From positions 97,221,285 to 97,285,284 of the forward strand of contig NW_026262734.1 of the NCBI RefSeq assembly GCF_021869535.1: a DNA stretch of 64,000 bases, in the 5' to 3' direction. Source of the DNA: Mytilus californianus. Lineage: Eukaryota > Mollusca > Bivalvia > Mytilida > Mytilidae. Both the position numbers and the translations under genes were made by a program. The notes under the pieces are model-generated. The model did no database searches. It saw only the letters and a program-made list of their open reading frames with translations, and had not been told where the DNA came from. Numbering within the stretch: the stretch's first letter is position 1; every line of letters starts with the position of its first letter. This document shows, piece after piece, positions 25,351-36,097 of the stretch.

Positions 25351-25439
25351 TAAAAACCCATACCGTATAGTCGGCTATCATGTTGTTATACATATATGTA
25401 CGTTTTTAAATCTAATAATCAATATTAAACAAGGGGTTG

Positions 25440-25640
25440 GTTGTTGTATAAATACACTTGTTCAACCGTCACTGACCGTGCAAGACCCTCATGGGCAGTC
25501 AAGGTCGTTAAAAAAAACCCTCGTCGTCGTCACATTTTCACGCCCCTTGTCCTAAGACAAGAACCTCGTAAGTATAATTGTCATACTCCATATTTAAACG
25601 TTTTCCATTCATTTGGGAATTGGGTATGGCTGATTCTAGG
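25440..25640 (+). repeat. Dispersed repeat family H
   Basis: The stretch GTGCAAGACCCTCATGGGCA with GTCAAGGTCGTTAA recurs in reverse at 41640-41770. A shorter relative with GTTCAACCGTCAC and GTATAATTG lies at 48255-48350, in the second intron of the C1q gene. The 70-codon frame here belongs to the repeat. Confidence 0.6.
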
Positions 25641-25829
25641 TTTTTTCGGTTGAATCTATTCACAACTTTTTAGACTATGGATGTTTAGAGCTTAACATAT
25701 ATCTAGACACCTGTCTTTGTAATTTTGAAGACTGTAAATGACATATGTAACGTCGATTTTGATTGAATAACGTATGTCGTTAATTCCATGGTTGACGTTC
25801 GTAGTTACAATCGGAATTGCACGAACCTA

Positions 25830-27299
25830 ACATTGAGTTAGACAAGATACGTCACAGGGTAAACAACTCCTGCTATACATGAAATCACCAATTCACCAAC
25901 ATTCCAACTGACTCCATTTTCAGAAAACGACATCTGTAACAAACATAAACTTTTAGCTACCGCGTTACAAGCAGAACCAAATACAATGAAAGTCCCAACT
26001 ATGTATTGGCTTCCGAAGCTACACAAAACACCTTACAAATATAGATTCATTTCGTCTTCAAGCCATTGTTCCACTACTAAATTGTCTATTCTTCTTACCA
26101 GTACACTTGGTACAATCAAAAACCTGATAATAAATTGTTCAAATAAGGCCTTCGAAAATAGTGGAATTAATTACTTTTGGAGTGTCAAGAACTCGTTGGA
26201 AGTACTTGATAAATTACATGCATATATTGGTGATTTTGAATCTGTTCAAAGTTTTGATTTTTCTACCCTATACTAGTATACCACATTGCCTCACATTCTC
26301 ATTAAGAAAAAATTCACACATCTAATTAAATGGGCATTTAAAAAGTCAGAATGTGAATATATATGTTCAAACTCTTTTAGGTCATTTTTTAGTAGCAATA
26401 AACAAAAAAACCATGTCAATTGGACATGCTTTGATACTATATATGCCCTTGAATTTTTACTAGATAACTTTTTTGTTCGCTTTGGAGATTCCGTATATCG
26501 TCAGGTTATCGGAATTCCAATGGGGACTAACTGTGCACCACTTATTGCGGACCTTTTTTTGTATTGCTATGAGTTACAATTTATGAGAAAAATCAGCAAA
26601 GACCCATCGAAACAACATCTGATACACAAATTTAATAATACTTTTAGATATTTGGATGATATTTTGGCTCTCAATAATGACGACTTCAGTATGTATACTA
26701 AAGAAATTTATCCTGTTGAACTTACTTTAAATAAAGCTAATACTAACAATGACCACTGCCCTTTCCTCGATCTTGATATCTATATCATTAACGGAAAGCT
26801 TAATACTAAAATATATGATAAAAGAGATGATTTTTCATTTCCTATCGTTAATTATCCATTTTTAGATGGTGACGTTCCCTTGTCACCATCTTACGGTGTT
26901 TATGTATCTCAACTTGTACGATTCGCTCGTGTATGTAACAATGTTTTAGATTTTAACGAGAGAAATTTATGTATTACTGAAAAATTATTACACCAGGGTT
27001 TTCGATATCACAAACTAGTCAAAACATTTACTAAATTTTATCATCGGTATAAGGACATCATTCGTAAATATAGCTCAACATGCAGACTTCTTATACGTTC
27101 AGGTATTTCACATCCAATATTTTATGGAAATATTCTTCATAAAGCACAAAAATGTCAGTATTCACCTCTGAAGCTAACAAAACCTTTAAATAGACTTATT
27201 AAGAAGGGATATAGTTACGATACTGTTGTCAGGTCATTAAAGATTGCATATTTTGGCGTTAATATTGATTCACTTATAGGGTCTTTGCATCTGCACTAA
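25830..27299 (+). pseudogene. Reverse transcriptase of a Penelope-like retroelement, broken
   Basis: The conceptual protein carries reverse transcriptase landmarks in order: YWLPKLHK..P near 26005, FDFSTLY near 26256, IGIPMGTNCAPLIAD near 26510, and the catalytic FRYLDDILAL near 26643 (YLDD box at 26649). A conserved C-terminal region ends at 27299. The frame is interrupted at 26274-26276 by TAG, within an apparent 6 bp in-frame insertion (TAGTAT) that splits an otherwise continuous STLYTTLPH motif. Upstream of about 25880 the frame is lost to a stop or frameshift, and the 5' part is absent. No GIY-YIG endonuclease domain is visible downstream. The PKLHK and LYTTLP-type motifs favour a Penelope-like origin, but another non-LTR type is possible. 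It is a dead copy. Confidence 0.8.
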
Positions 27300-27935
27300 A
27301 CACATTTATTTAAAAACCAGTTGTTGGCATGACACGGGTTATGTTCTTCTCATATATGTTATGATGGTATGATACTAAACCCCTAACGGGAAGGATTGTG
27401 CCTGATATTCATATGATGTGAAGACATAATCTTTCAATCAGTTTAATTGAAGTCTGGAGCTGGCATGTCAGTTAACTGCTAGTAGTCTGTTGTTATTTAT
27501 GTATTATTGTCATTTTGTTTATTTTCTTTGGTTACATCTTCTGACATCAGACTCGGACTTCTCTTGAACTGAATTTTAATGTGCGTATTGTTATGCGTTT
27601 ACTTTTCTACATTGGCTAGAGGTATAGGGGGAGGGTTGAGATCTCATAAACATGTTTAACCCCGCCGCATTTTTGCGCCTGTCCCAAGTCAGGAGCCTCT
27701 AGCCTTTGTTAGTCTTGTATTATTTTTAATTTTAGTTTCATGTGTACAATTTGGAGTTTAGTATGGCGTTCATTATCACTGAACTAGTATATATATTTGT
27801 TTAGGGGCCAGCTGAAGGACGCCTCCGGGTGCGGGAATTTCTCGCTGCATTGAAGACCTGTTGGTGACCTTCTGCTGTTGTCTGTTCTATGGTCGGGTTG
27901 TTGTCTCTTTGACACATTCCCCATTTCCATTCTCA
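27300..27935 (+). mobile_element. 3' tail of the reverse-transcriptase element
   Basis: Non-coding sequence follows the reverse transcriptase and ends near CATTCCCCATTTCCATTCTC. It includes AAGTCAGGAGCCTCTAGCCT, GGGGCCAGCTGAAGGACGCC and GGTCGGGTTGTTGTCTCTTT. The same tail recurs at 29545-29957 and partly at 36840-36945, and in reverse at 45005-45390, where it again adjoins reverse-transcriptase sequence. That linkage shows it is the element's own 3' end. Confidence 0.75.
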
Positions 27936-27979
27936 ATTTTATGAACCATCAATCTCACGATTCACATTTAGTTTAATAG

Positions 27980-28360
27980 TTGTTATAGCCATAAACATGA
28001 CAAACCTGCAATATTTTCAGATGGAAATTAAATATCACATTTATGACAAAGGTATAGGAAAACTGAGATTATAAAGATCAACAAAGTAATGATAGACAGC
28101 GACTACATAATTACTAAAGTGATAATTTCATCCGGTGTTCACACATTGTATGTTTTTCCTAGGTTATGAAAAGCCAGACGCAAAAGTACGTGTATTCTAA
28201 GAATCTTTTAAGCATTTGACACTATCAATACATATATAGATCCCAATGTTCTATCTACATCCCTTGCAAAGGAGGAAATTGTAGCATAAATTTCACTTTG
28301 ATAAAGACATCAATCTTTTTTCCTTGAATACTTAAATTTCACAAACATTTATTCACCGAC
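27980..28360 (+). repeat. Dispersed repeat family F
   Basis: Shares ordered blocks with 54765-55205: AACATGACAAACC.G.AATATTTTC, CTGAGA..TTATAAA.ATCAAC, CTAAAGTGATAA.TTCA and GCATAAATTTCACT..., then TTTTTTCCTTG.ATAC. Same orientation, clearly diverged, non-coding. Confidence 0.6.
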
Positions 28361-28975
28361 ATTATTCAGCTAAAATATTTGTATCAAAAAAAGTATTCAT
28401 GTACTTCAATTGTGAAATAGAAGTCAGTTTTAAAAAATATCCCAAAATATTAACCTTTAGTTTGTATGTAAATTTTACTTGTTCGGTCAAATTTTGTTTT
28501 ACACTTTAAGAAATCCACAATGGTCAAAAACATATCATTTGAACAAACTTAAACCTTTCAATCAATACCTTCTTAAAAAAAAGTATCCGCATGCATGATA
28601 TCCTGACTGATATCTTTGTAGTTGTGGCGTATTGATTCTAGGGATAAGTTTTGATATATGTACTACTTTTTTTTCTCTTTTCGTCTGTTTGTTTTAATTT
28701 AACTTATTTGTTTATCAGTCCATCCTGTATTCAAACATATTCCTTGACTATAGATATCAGTCCTAATCTACTAAAATATTTCTAACCCGTTAAATAGCCA
28801 AATTTTGCTTACGAGTCTTTTGTAGCCTTAAAAGGCTTCTAGCGTCCTAAATTTTAAGTCTGCTATGTTTGGTTTTGTCCTAGAACTTTACTCTAACATG
28901 ACTTAGAATGTAAGTTTCTGACACAGAATGAATGTGGTCTAAGAACTTAAAAATTTGTAATTGGACATTTACCTA
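28361..28975. other. No gene recognised
   Basis: AT-rich sequence without a supported gene, splice pattern or named repeat. Confidence 0.45.
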
Positions 28976-29535
28976 TTGTGGTCCAATTTCCAAAATCTAA
29001 ATACATGGTTAGATTCAGCATATCAAAGAACCACAAAAACTCAATTTTTTTGATGAAATCAAACAAAGATTAATTTTGGATCCTTTATACCTTAATGTAG
29101 ACTAATTTTATAACGGGCCAAAAATCCAAAATCTAAATACATAGTAAGATTCAGCGTATCAAACAACCCATAATTCAATTTTTGTTGAAATCAAACAAAA
29201 TTTATTTTTGGACCCGATTTGGACCAATTTGAAAACCGAGCCCAAATCAAAAATCTAAATACAGGGTTAGATTCGGCATATCAAAGAACCCCACTTATTC
29301 AATTTTTGTTAAAATCAATAAGTTTAATTTTGGACCTTTTGGACCTTAATGTAGACCAATTTGAAAACCAGGCCCAAAATCAAACATCTAAATACACGGT
29401 TAGATTCAGCATACCAAAGAACACCAAGAATTAAATTTTTGTTGAAATCAAACAAAGTTTAATTTTGGACCCTTTGGACCTTAACGTTTACCAATTTGAA
29501 AACGGGGCCAAAAAACCCAAATTCTAAATACATGC
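28976..29535 (+). repeat. Tandem repeat, ~122-136 bp, four to five units
   Basis: CTAAATACA marks unit starts at 28997, 29133, 29255, 29388 and 29524. Units share GGTTAGATTCAGCATATCAA, AATTTTTGTTGAAATCAAAC and TTTGGACC. The array appears to resume after 29957 (AGATTCAGCATATTAAAGAA), so it was split by the insertion at 29545-29957. The 71-codon frame at 29219-29434 is part of the repeat. Confidence 0.8.
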
Positions 29536-29544
29536 GATTGGTTA

Positions 29545-29957
29545 GCTATTCTAACATCGGAATCGGACTTCCTTTAAACTGAGTTTTACTGTGCGTATTG
29601 CTATGTGTTTGTTTTTTCTACATTGGCTAGATGTATAAGGGGGGAGGGGTTGAGATCTCACAAAACATGTTTAACCCCGCTGCATTTTTGCGCATGTCCC
29701 AAGTCAGGAACCTCTGGCCTTTGTGAGTCTTGGTTGTTTTTTTTTTTGTTTTTGGTTCATCTATATGTTTCGGAGTTTAGTGTGACGTTCATTTTCTCTG
29801 AACTAGTACACATTTTTATTTAGGGGCCAGCTGAAGCCTGCCTCCGGGTGCGGGATTTTCTCGCTGTGTCGAAGACCTATTGTTGGCTTTGGGCTGTTTT
29901 CTGCTCTTTGGTCGGGTTGTTGTCTCTTTGATACATTCCAAGTTTCCATTTTAAATT
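29545..29957 (+). mobile_element. 5'-truncated copy of the retroelement tail
   Basis: Aligns with about 27543-27930: CGGAATCGGACTTCCTTTAA, GTGCGTATTGCTATGTG, TACATTGGCTAGATGTATAA, AAGTCAGGAACCTCTGGCCT and GGGGCCAGCTGAAGCCTGCC, ending CATTCCAAGTTTCCATTTT. It has no reverse-transcriptase sequence, so it is a heavily 5'-truncated insertion, typical of target-primed reverse transcription. It interrupts the ~130 bp tandem repeat. Confidence 0.7.
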
Positions 29958-30345
29958 ATAAGATTCAGCATATTAAAGAACACCAAAAATTCAAGACTTT
30001 GAATTAAACACTATTGAAATTCGCCAAGAAATAACCTAAGTATACATTGTATAAGAAAAGTATTGTTGTTGGTCCCTTTTCTTAAACGTTTAGGGCCATA
30101 ACCCCCAAAAATCAATTCCAATCTTCCTTATGAGGTATTGAACTTTGTAGTACAACGCCTATACACATGTTATTGTCCTGAACCAAGAAAAATGCTTGTT
30201 TTTACCCCTTTTTGGCCACAAATTCCCAAAACAGTTAGGACAATAACCCCCCCCCCCCAAAAAAAAAAAAAAATAAAAAAAAATCAATCCTTACCTTCCT
30301 ATTGTGGTATTGAACCTTGTGGTACAATTTCATAGAAATCCATAC
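29958..30345 (+). repeat. Continuation of the tandem repeat and a two-copy segment
   Basis: After the insertion, the 130 bp unit resumes briefly. Two similar segments follow, with AATCAATTCCAATCTTCCTT and AATCAATCCTTACCTTCCTA, each leading to GTATTGAACYTTGT.GTACAA. A C14-like run and an A-rich run lie near 30248-30284. Non-coding. Confidence 0.55.
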
Positions 30346-30413
30346 ACTTATACTCATAGCCTTCATGTGTTTGGTGAACAAAAAAGTGCAACAGCGTAGG
30401 TTCAAAACAAATG

Positions 30414-30419
30414 TTTATT
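30414..30419 (-). terminator. Polyadenylation signal of the defensin gene
   Basis: AATAAA on the minus strand lies about 124 bases past the stop codon (30543-30545) of the defensin-like gene. Confidence 0.55.
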
Positions 30420-30542
30420 TGTATTGTAAAATAATAAAGGTGATAAGACATTAAACGTTTAAATATGGAAAGAGGAAGACACATTTTTTAACAGGTTGAA
30501 AGAATATTTCCGGATCTTTTCTTGTCTTCCGCAATCATTGGT

Positions 30543-33500
30543 TCATTTCAGATCACAATCGTAGCAACGGTGTTCATAACCACTCTGCAAAAAAATATCA
30601 ACACAAACTGTCAGTGAAATGTGTTTGCATATAAACTTTGAAGAAGCCATTTGACAAAAAAATTATTATGAAAGCATCAGACGAAATACGTAGAAAACAA
30701 TAAGAGCAGAAGATATCTATTCATTAAAACTATACCCGGAAAAAACCATGATATTCATTACTTCCGTAGGTAAATTTATCGAAAAGAGAGTTACAGTACT
30801 ACTAAACATTCTAAATATACTCATGTACTGTTCACAATATACACGTAGTTACGATTTTCCTAACATACCCCGTTACAGTAGCATGTTCCGTGACACCTTG
30901 TATAACTTTCTCCACAACAACCACCATTGTATCGTCCACGTCTCATACAGTTAGCGGCACATCCCAGTTCACCACCCCAACATGAAGCTCTCGTATTTCT
31001 GTTTAATGCTACTCCTGGAAGAGGTTATTTTATTAACATTCAGTATCTCAGCATACATTTGAGTAGCAACTGCAATATAGTTCCATGTGTAATTGCTTTC
31101 TAATTTTTCCATTGCTACATTTGGAGTCAGATTTGTTTATCTTCCAAAGCACCTAAAATGCTCCCGGGTTTTGGTGGGATTTGTGTCACTCAAGTCTTTA
31201 ATTTTCTATGTAGCAAAACATGTACCGTTATTTTTCTTGTCGTCGTTTTTCGTTTTTTTGCCATGGCATTGTCAGTTTGTTTTCGACTTATGAGTTTGAA
31301 TGTCCTTTTGGTATATTACGCTTCTCTTTTACACGCATCTTCGTGGTTTAGTTTTGAAAATGCTTCAATTTTTTTTTATTGAATTACGTATGATAACCAG
31401 TTAACTTTTTGATCATTATATATACATATTTGGAATGCGTTTAAGCTTAGATGGCTTTGTAATTCGTAATCCGAAATCAATGAAGAAATCGAACAATACA
31501 ATTAGGCAAATCATATTATACATTCGATTATTTAACATTTTAAAACAAAACAAATAAATACGAATAATCACATATAATACACAGAAATAAAAGAGAGGCG
31601 GAAGATACTAAATAATTGTTCAAACACACAAGTTGACGACAAACTGATACTAAAAACCAATTTATTTTCGCGACCGATTTATTTTCGCGAGTTGAAAACT
31701 AACGCGAATATAAATCTTCGCGAATTTGTTAAACTTTTAACTTCCTTTATATAAATACGCCAAAATAATTTAAAAAACGCGAAAATAAATCGCCGAAAAG
31801 TCGGATACGAAGGACTAAACGCGAAATAAAATATCCGCGAAAATAAGTTGGTTTACAGTAATGCCATGTCAAAAAAAAATCAAACTTTATCAAGTTTAGA
31901 ATTATAATAACTCAGTCTTGGTGAAAACATTCTGCCTTGCGGGTTTTATGACATATATCCAGAAATTAACAGAACTAAGGGAATTTAGAACTTTCTTTTT
32001 TATTGTTGACAAATCCAGTGAGAAATTCTAACCCTTCTTTAAATTTTGATCAGGTTGTGTAATATTTTGCACTTCGAAATCAGTATTGATATTGAATATG
32101 AAAACTGTACAAATATTGTGAAATACAGTGCTTATTTGGTAAGATTGTTAATATACATAACCAATGAAAAAGCTAGAGGGGTTATAAAATAAAAAGAAAA
32201 AGTTAAAACGAAGAAGAGAACATCTTAACTTCAAAATAAAAATCAAGAAAAAAATACCAAAGCGGCAATACAAAATCTTATTTCGAAGATAAACAGACAA
32301 CATCATACATTAGCGGATTGATTAATGTCTTTTGTCTTGCCCTACGACATTGTCAAACTCATAAACGTTGGTTAACATTCTTATCCAATACATATACATG
32401 GTTGACTTAAAAATTCAAAATGAAAACATGGTTTTCCAGGAAAAAAGACAGAAAAGACAATTAGAGACAAGACGAAACGTAAGCAAATGCAACACGTACT
32501 CCATTTAACCAAAACTACTTGTGAACTCAGTTGTTCTAAAGGGATAAAAAGTCCCTGTTCCCCATTTTAGTAGGTTATATAAAAGAAGGGTCAATATTGC
32601 ATTAAATTGTATACTTAGACTGAACAGTCCATTCTCACCTTCTCACATTCACTGCTTTTATCTTTTATTCCATGTTGAACGTTAACTGAATGCAATATAG
32701 ATTTATTAGGTAAACTTAATATATCGATATAAAACATTTATAGCAAAACATGTGTTTCTACCACTGCTGTCAAATTGTGAATCGACTTCTGTCCTATTTC
32801 GTCAATTCAAAGAAGAATATATTCTGCTTCTTTAAGTTTAAATGTATATTTACCTGCATCACTGTCCTGGCACAAAGCAGCTAAAATAAAAATAAGCGTT
32901 AGAGGAGGTAGCATTTAAAACACACATTATCAATACCATAGAGGTGACACGCATAGGGACACGTGACTACTTAAGTATAACGAAAAGTACAAGTACATGT
33001 ATTTGAATAAAAGTCTAAAACCCCTACATTAATTTGACTCCAGGCTTATTTTAAAATCATATCTTTCCTTGAGTTTACAGTCCTGCACACAACTTGTTTT
33101 ATTTTGAGATTATAACAATGATATGGTCTATTTCTGAACATGTGAGCAATTTATATTTATATATGTTGAATTGAGGTAGCTTAAACCTGATATTGACAAC
33201 GAGTATGACAAAAATGAAGTAGCCTTAAGTTTTTCAAAAATACTTCATTAAATGTGCACTAAAGTTTGGTTCTGATATTGGTTATATTTCCACCTCTCCT
33301 TTTTACTTATACCAAAAAGTTAATTTCAAGGACATTTTAGATGAACATTGTATTGGTATAGCTACATACGGAAGCCCTGGAGTGCCATGCCAATATAAAA
33401 TAACAATTCGTGCGCACGAGTTACTAACTTGTGCGCACAAGTTACACAATTTGTAGACATGAGTAACTAACTTATGCGCACGCGTAACTAACTTGTGCAT

Positions 33501-34285
33501 ACTAAAAAAATCTTAACAGGGTTACTGCTGCAATGATTATAACTTTTGTGAAATTTTCAAGGCAACATTCTATTTTAAATATTACAGGAATCGCATGTAT
33601 CTATTTCCCCTCTCCACTATAAATCTTTTGATAAATCAAGGCGTCATGTATCATAAATTGTAATTATCAAAATTCTACCATGCTATTTCGATTTAAAATT
33701 TTCAAAACTGTACCATAGTTATTTTAAAAAATGTCCGATAAATATCGGGAAATCTATTATAACCAATATGGACAACATCACAATTCGTTGTCTTTCATAT
33801 TCGGTCAGTATGGGAGCTTAACATTGAGTGTCCGGTACTGGGTGAGTGCCACAGTGTTTGCGCGTTTGTACGTTCATCAATTCAATCAACACCCTCCAAC
33901 GTGCTTGTAGCTAGCCTTATTCAACATTCCCTTCTTTATTTTGATTTTCTAAATTGACAGCTATTATACTTCTGTCAATCTACTTCTCTGATCTTTTTTG
34001 ATTGATTTTAAAATCTGTTCCCGTCGTTATATATAAATTTGACATATTTATTAATTCAATGTAATTAAAACAGGCACGGGAAAATAAATTATAAAAGATT
34101 AAACTAAGAAGACTACATAAATAATAATAAAAAATGATACAATACAAATACATATATATATATATATATATATATTGTAAAACATACAGACAGATGCTTT
34201 GTACGACAAACTATTCTCGGGCTTTTATCATACTCGACTCACCAAAGATAGTCAATACCAACAAAACCCAAACGGAGCACTTCAT
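30543..34285 (-). CDS. Defensin-like antimicrobial peptide precursor, four coding exons
   Basis: Exons on the minus strand: 34285-34243, 32880-32854, 31014-30869 and 30584-30543. They give 85 residues. All introns are GT-AG with good sites (GTGAGT, GTAAAT, GTATGT; acceptors with T-rich tracts), and phases agree (1, 1, 0). The start MKCSVWVLLVLTIFAALC is a hydrophobic signal peptide; cleavage after DSDA (residue 23) is likely. The mature part has ten cysteines at 35, 42, 46, 56, 57, 64, 68, 70, 79 and 82. CAANC (42-46) and CYC (68-70) fit the C-x3-C and C-x-C signature of the cysteine-stabilised alpha-beta fold of arthropod-type defensins, known to attack bacterial membranes or cell-wall precursors. 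Four extra cysteines and a final exon with C-x2-C are unusual. An acceptor-like TTTCAG just before the first coding exon suggests a separate 5' untranslated exon. The gene was deduced by eye; I did not match it to a named mussel peptide. Confidence 0.8.
31130..31325 (-). repeat. Family C, reversed copy in a defensin intron
   Basis: GGTTTTGGTGGGATTTGTGT and TTGCCATGGCATTGTCAGTT are the reverse complement of the family C blocks near 40960 and 56320. It lies in the intron between coding exons 2 and 3. Confidence 0.65.
31594..31645 (+). repeat. Family C fragment
   Basis: AGAGAGGCGGAAGATACTAA and AAGTTGACGACAAACTGA match the start of family C (54023, 56255). Intronic. Confidence 0.55.
31646..31860. 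mobile_element. MITE with CGCGAAAATAA ends, ~215 bp
   Basis: Left end TACTAAAAACCAATTTATTT and right end AAATAAGTTGGTTTACAGTA are inverted. Several TTTTCGCG / CGCGAAAA words lie inside. No coding capacity. It is inside the second defensin intron. A TA target would fit the ends but the flanks do not prove it. Confidence 0.65.
32854..32880 (-). CDS. 27-nt microexon of the defensin-like gene
   Basis: The acceptor TTTTTATTTTAG and the donor GTAAATA frame 27 bases that encode the end of the signal peptide (ALCQDSDA and part of a Gly codon). Phase 1 on both sides keeps the frame between the first and third coding exons. An upstream in-frame ATG at 32914 could alternatively start translation without exon 1, giving MLPPLTLIFIL ahead of the same residues. 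The four-exon model is preferred because both splice sites are strong. Confidence 0.7.
33405..33500. repeat. Minisatellite of self-complementary units
   Basis: Units like TAACTTGTGCGCACAAGTTA are close to palindromic and recur about four times with changes (GTGCGCACGAGTTACT, ATGCGCACGCGTAACT). The array lies in the first intron of the defensin-like gene. The 65-codon frame across it is a by-product. Confidence 0.7.
34151..34175. repeat. (AT)n microsatellite
   Basis: About 12 AT units. It lies in the first intron of the defensin-like gene, about 70 bp downstream (on the minus strand) of the donor of exon 1. Confidence 0.85.
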
Positions 34286-34373
34286 GTCTACAAATCTGAA
34301 ATGATACATTTCAGGCCAATTAAATAATAAAAGAAAACAAAATGTTAATTTGTTTTACCTTTTGTTGAGTTAA

Positions 34374-36097
34374 GGAATGACTGTAATATTTTTTCTGCCT
34401 ATGAAGAAATAACATCAAAAATGTGGTGCACACTGAATAACCCGCGTAGCGGGTTATTTTAAAGTGTGCACCACATTTTTTATGTTATTTCGAATAGACA
34501 GAAAAAAATATTACAGTCATTTCTTATAATTTAATTCTAAATTCCATTTTAAACCGGAGTAAACCATGAAAAAACGTTGATGACGTCACGGTCACATGAC
34601 AAAATTATGTATATGAGCTGATAAACAAGACAACGTCAGCCAATCAGTAGACGCGTTACATCCAAAATTAAATTATTTAAAAATGATGTCTAAATTATTT
34701 GAAGATTACTAAAACTTTTATTCACATTTTGCTCTAATTTTTATTTTCAATATTTTAACATTAAAAATATTAAATCAGTTTTACTTTCAAACTTACTATG
34801 TGTATATAGCCTTAGTTGGATGTCAGAATAAAAGGTACAATTACATTACAGTTATACAAATAATTACTAATTAAAATTTCGCTACAGTTGGATTAGAAAG
34901 TATTCATCAATATTTCTTATACCAATATCAATATGAATAATATAAGCAGGGACAATTTAAAGCAAATGAAATAAGAAAATAGTAAACTCAATTCATGTTT
35001 GTTACTTAACCCTCTTAGTGCGTATCGAAATTTCAAAACATTGTCCAGAAACGGGACAATTTCAGTTAAAAAAATCCCACAAACAGTAAATTGTTATTCA
35101 GTCTAGAATTACAACATGTTAACTTAAATAATAGAAGAATTACTAAGATATAAAGTCAAGATGTTTATTTTTTCAAAAAATAACGTTATTTATTTGACAT
35201 TACATAACGTCATAATGGTGTTCACGTCACGTTCTTAGGAAGTTTCGCGCTTTTCAATTAGCTAACGTCAAGCACTTTGCAGTGGTTGGAAGAAAACGTT
35301 CAGTTTTTTGCAAAACAGCACTATACTTTACAAAATTTCATGTCAGTTTTACATATTTTCGGTTGGTTATTTTAAATCAAATCAAATATTTTATTGGATA
35401 AAGCACATATATATATATATATAAAATATGACATTGTGTAATCCAAGTGTACAACATACATGACAAAAAATGTAAATAAATTAAACATAATGCATAATAA
35501 GAGAAAACTAATTATATGCTGTATATATAACTACAAGTCTATTTTTTGTACGGAACTTCCATTACTTGCTAGCCTAACTGACACTAAGCATAGTTTTTAA
35601 CTTCAAATTGGGTTTTTCTCCTTGTTGAAGGCCGTTCGATTGCCTGTAATTGTTTACATCCACTTCATTTGAACTTTGCGGGATAGTTGTCTCATTGGCA
35701 ATCATACCACATCTCCTTTTTTATATTCAAAGGCTTATCTCATATTTTTACAAATTTGGTTGGCATCAGCCAACTTATTTTGATTAATTAAATATAATTT
35801 AAATTTGGATGAAACGCGTCTCCTGAGTGGCTGCTAACGTTTGTCTATCAGCTCATAGACATAATTTTGTCATGTGACCGTGATGACCGTGATGTCATCA
35901 ACGTGATTTACTCCGGCTTAAAATGGAAATTAGAATTAAATTATAAGTTATGACTAATATTGTTTCTGTCTATTCGAAATAACATGAAAAATGTGGTGCA
36001 CACTTTAAAATAACCCGCTTAGTACGCTGGTTATTCGGTGTGTTCCACATTTTTGATGTTATTTTTTCATTGACAGAAAACATATTACAGTCATTCC
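34374..36097. mobile_element. TTAA-flanked non-autonomous transposon, 1.7 kb
   Basis: The ends GGAATGACTGTAATAT and ATATTACAGTCATTCC are inverted and flanked on each side by TTAA (34370-34373 and 36098-36101). The inverted ends extend about 300 bp (34374-34677 and 35792-36097), sharing GTGGTGCACACT, AATAACCCGC and GTCACATGACAAAATTATGT. Each end is itself a hairpin, with the AATAACATSAAAAATGTGG block inverted around AACCCGCGTAGCGGGTT. No transposase frame is present in the middle, which carries a reversed family A copy (35600-35730). TTAA targeting is characteristic of the piggyBac superfamily; the assignment is by that feature only. The element lies about 75 bp upstream of the first coding exon's 5' splice boundary of the defensin-like gene. 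Confidence 0.75.
35600..35730 (-). repeat. Family A, reversed copy inside the TTAA element
   Basis: AAGGCCGTTCGATTGCCTGT, ATCCACTTCATTTGAACTTT and GTTGTCTCATTGGCAATCAT are the reverse complement of family A. It is a later insertion or an old part of the interior. Confidence 0.65.

Noticed and set aside
26286..27299. A functional host gene at the 337-codon frame
   Set aside because: It is the C-terminal part of a reverse transcriptase cut by an in-frame stop and lacking its N-terminal region.
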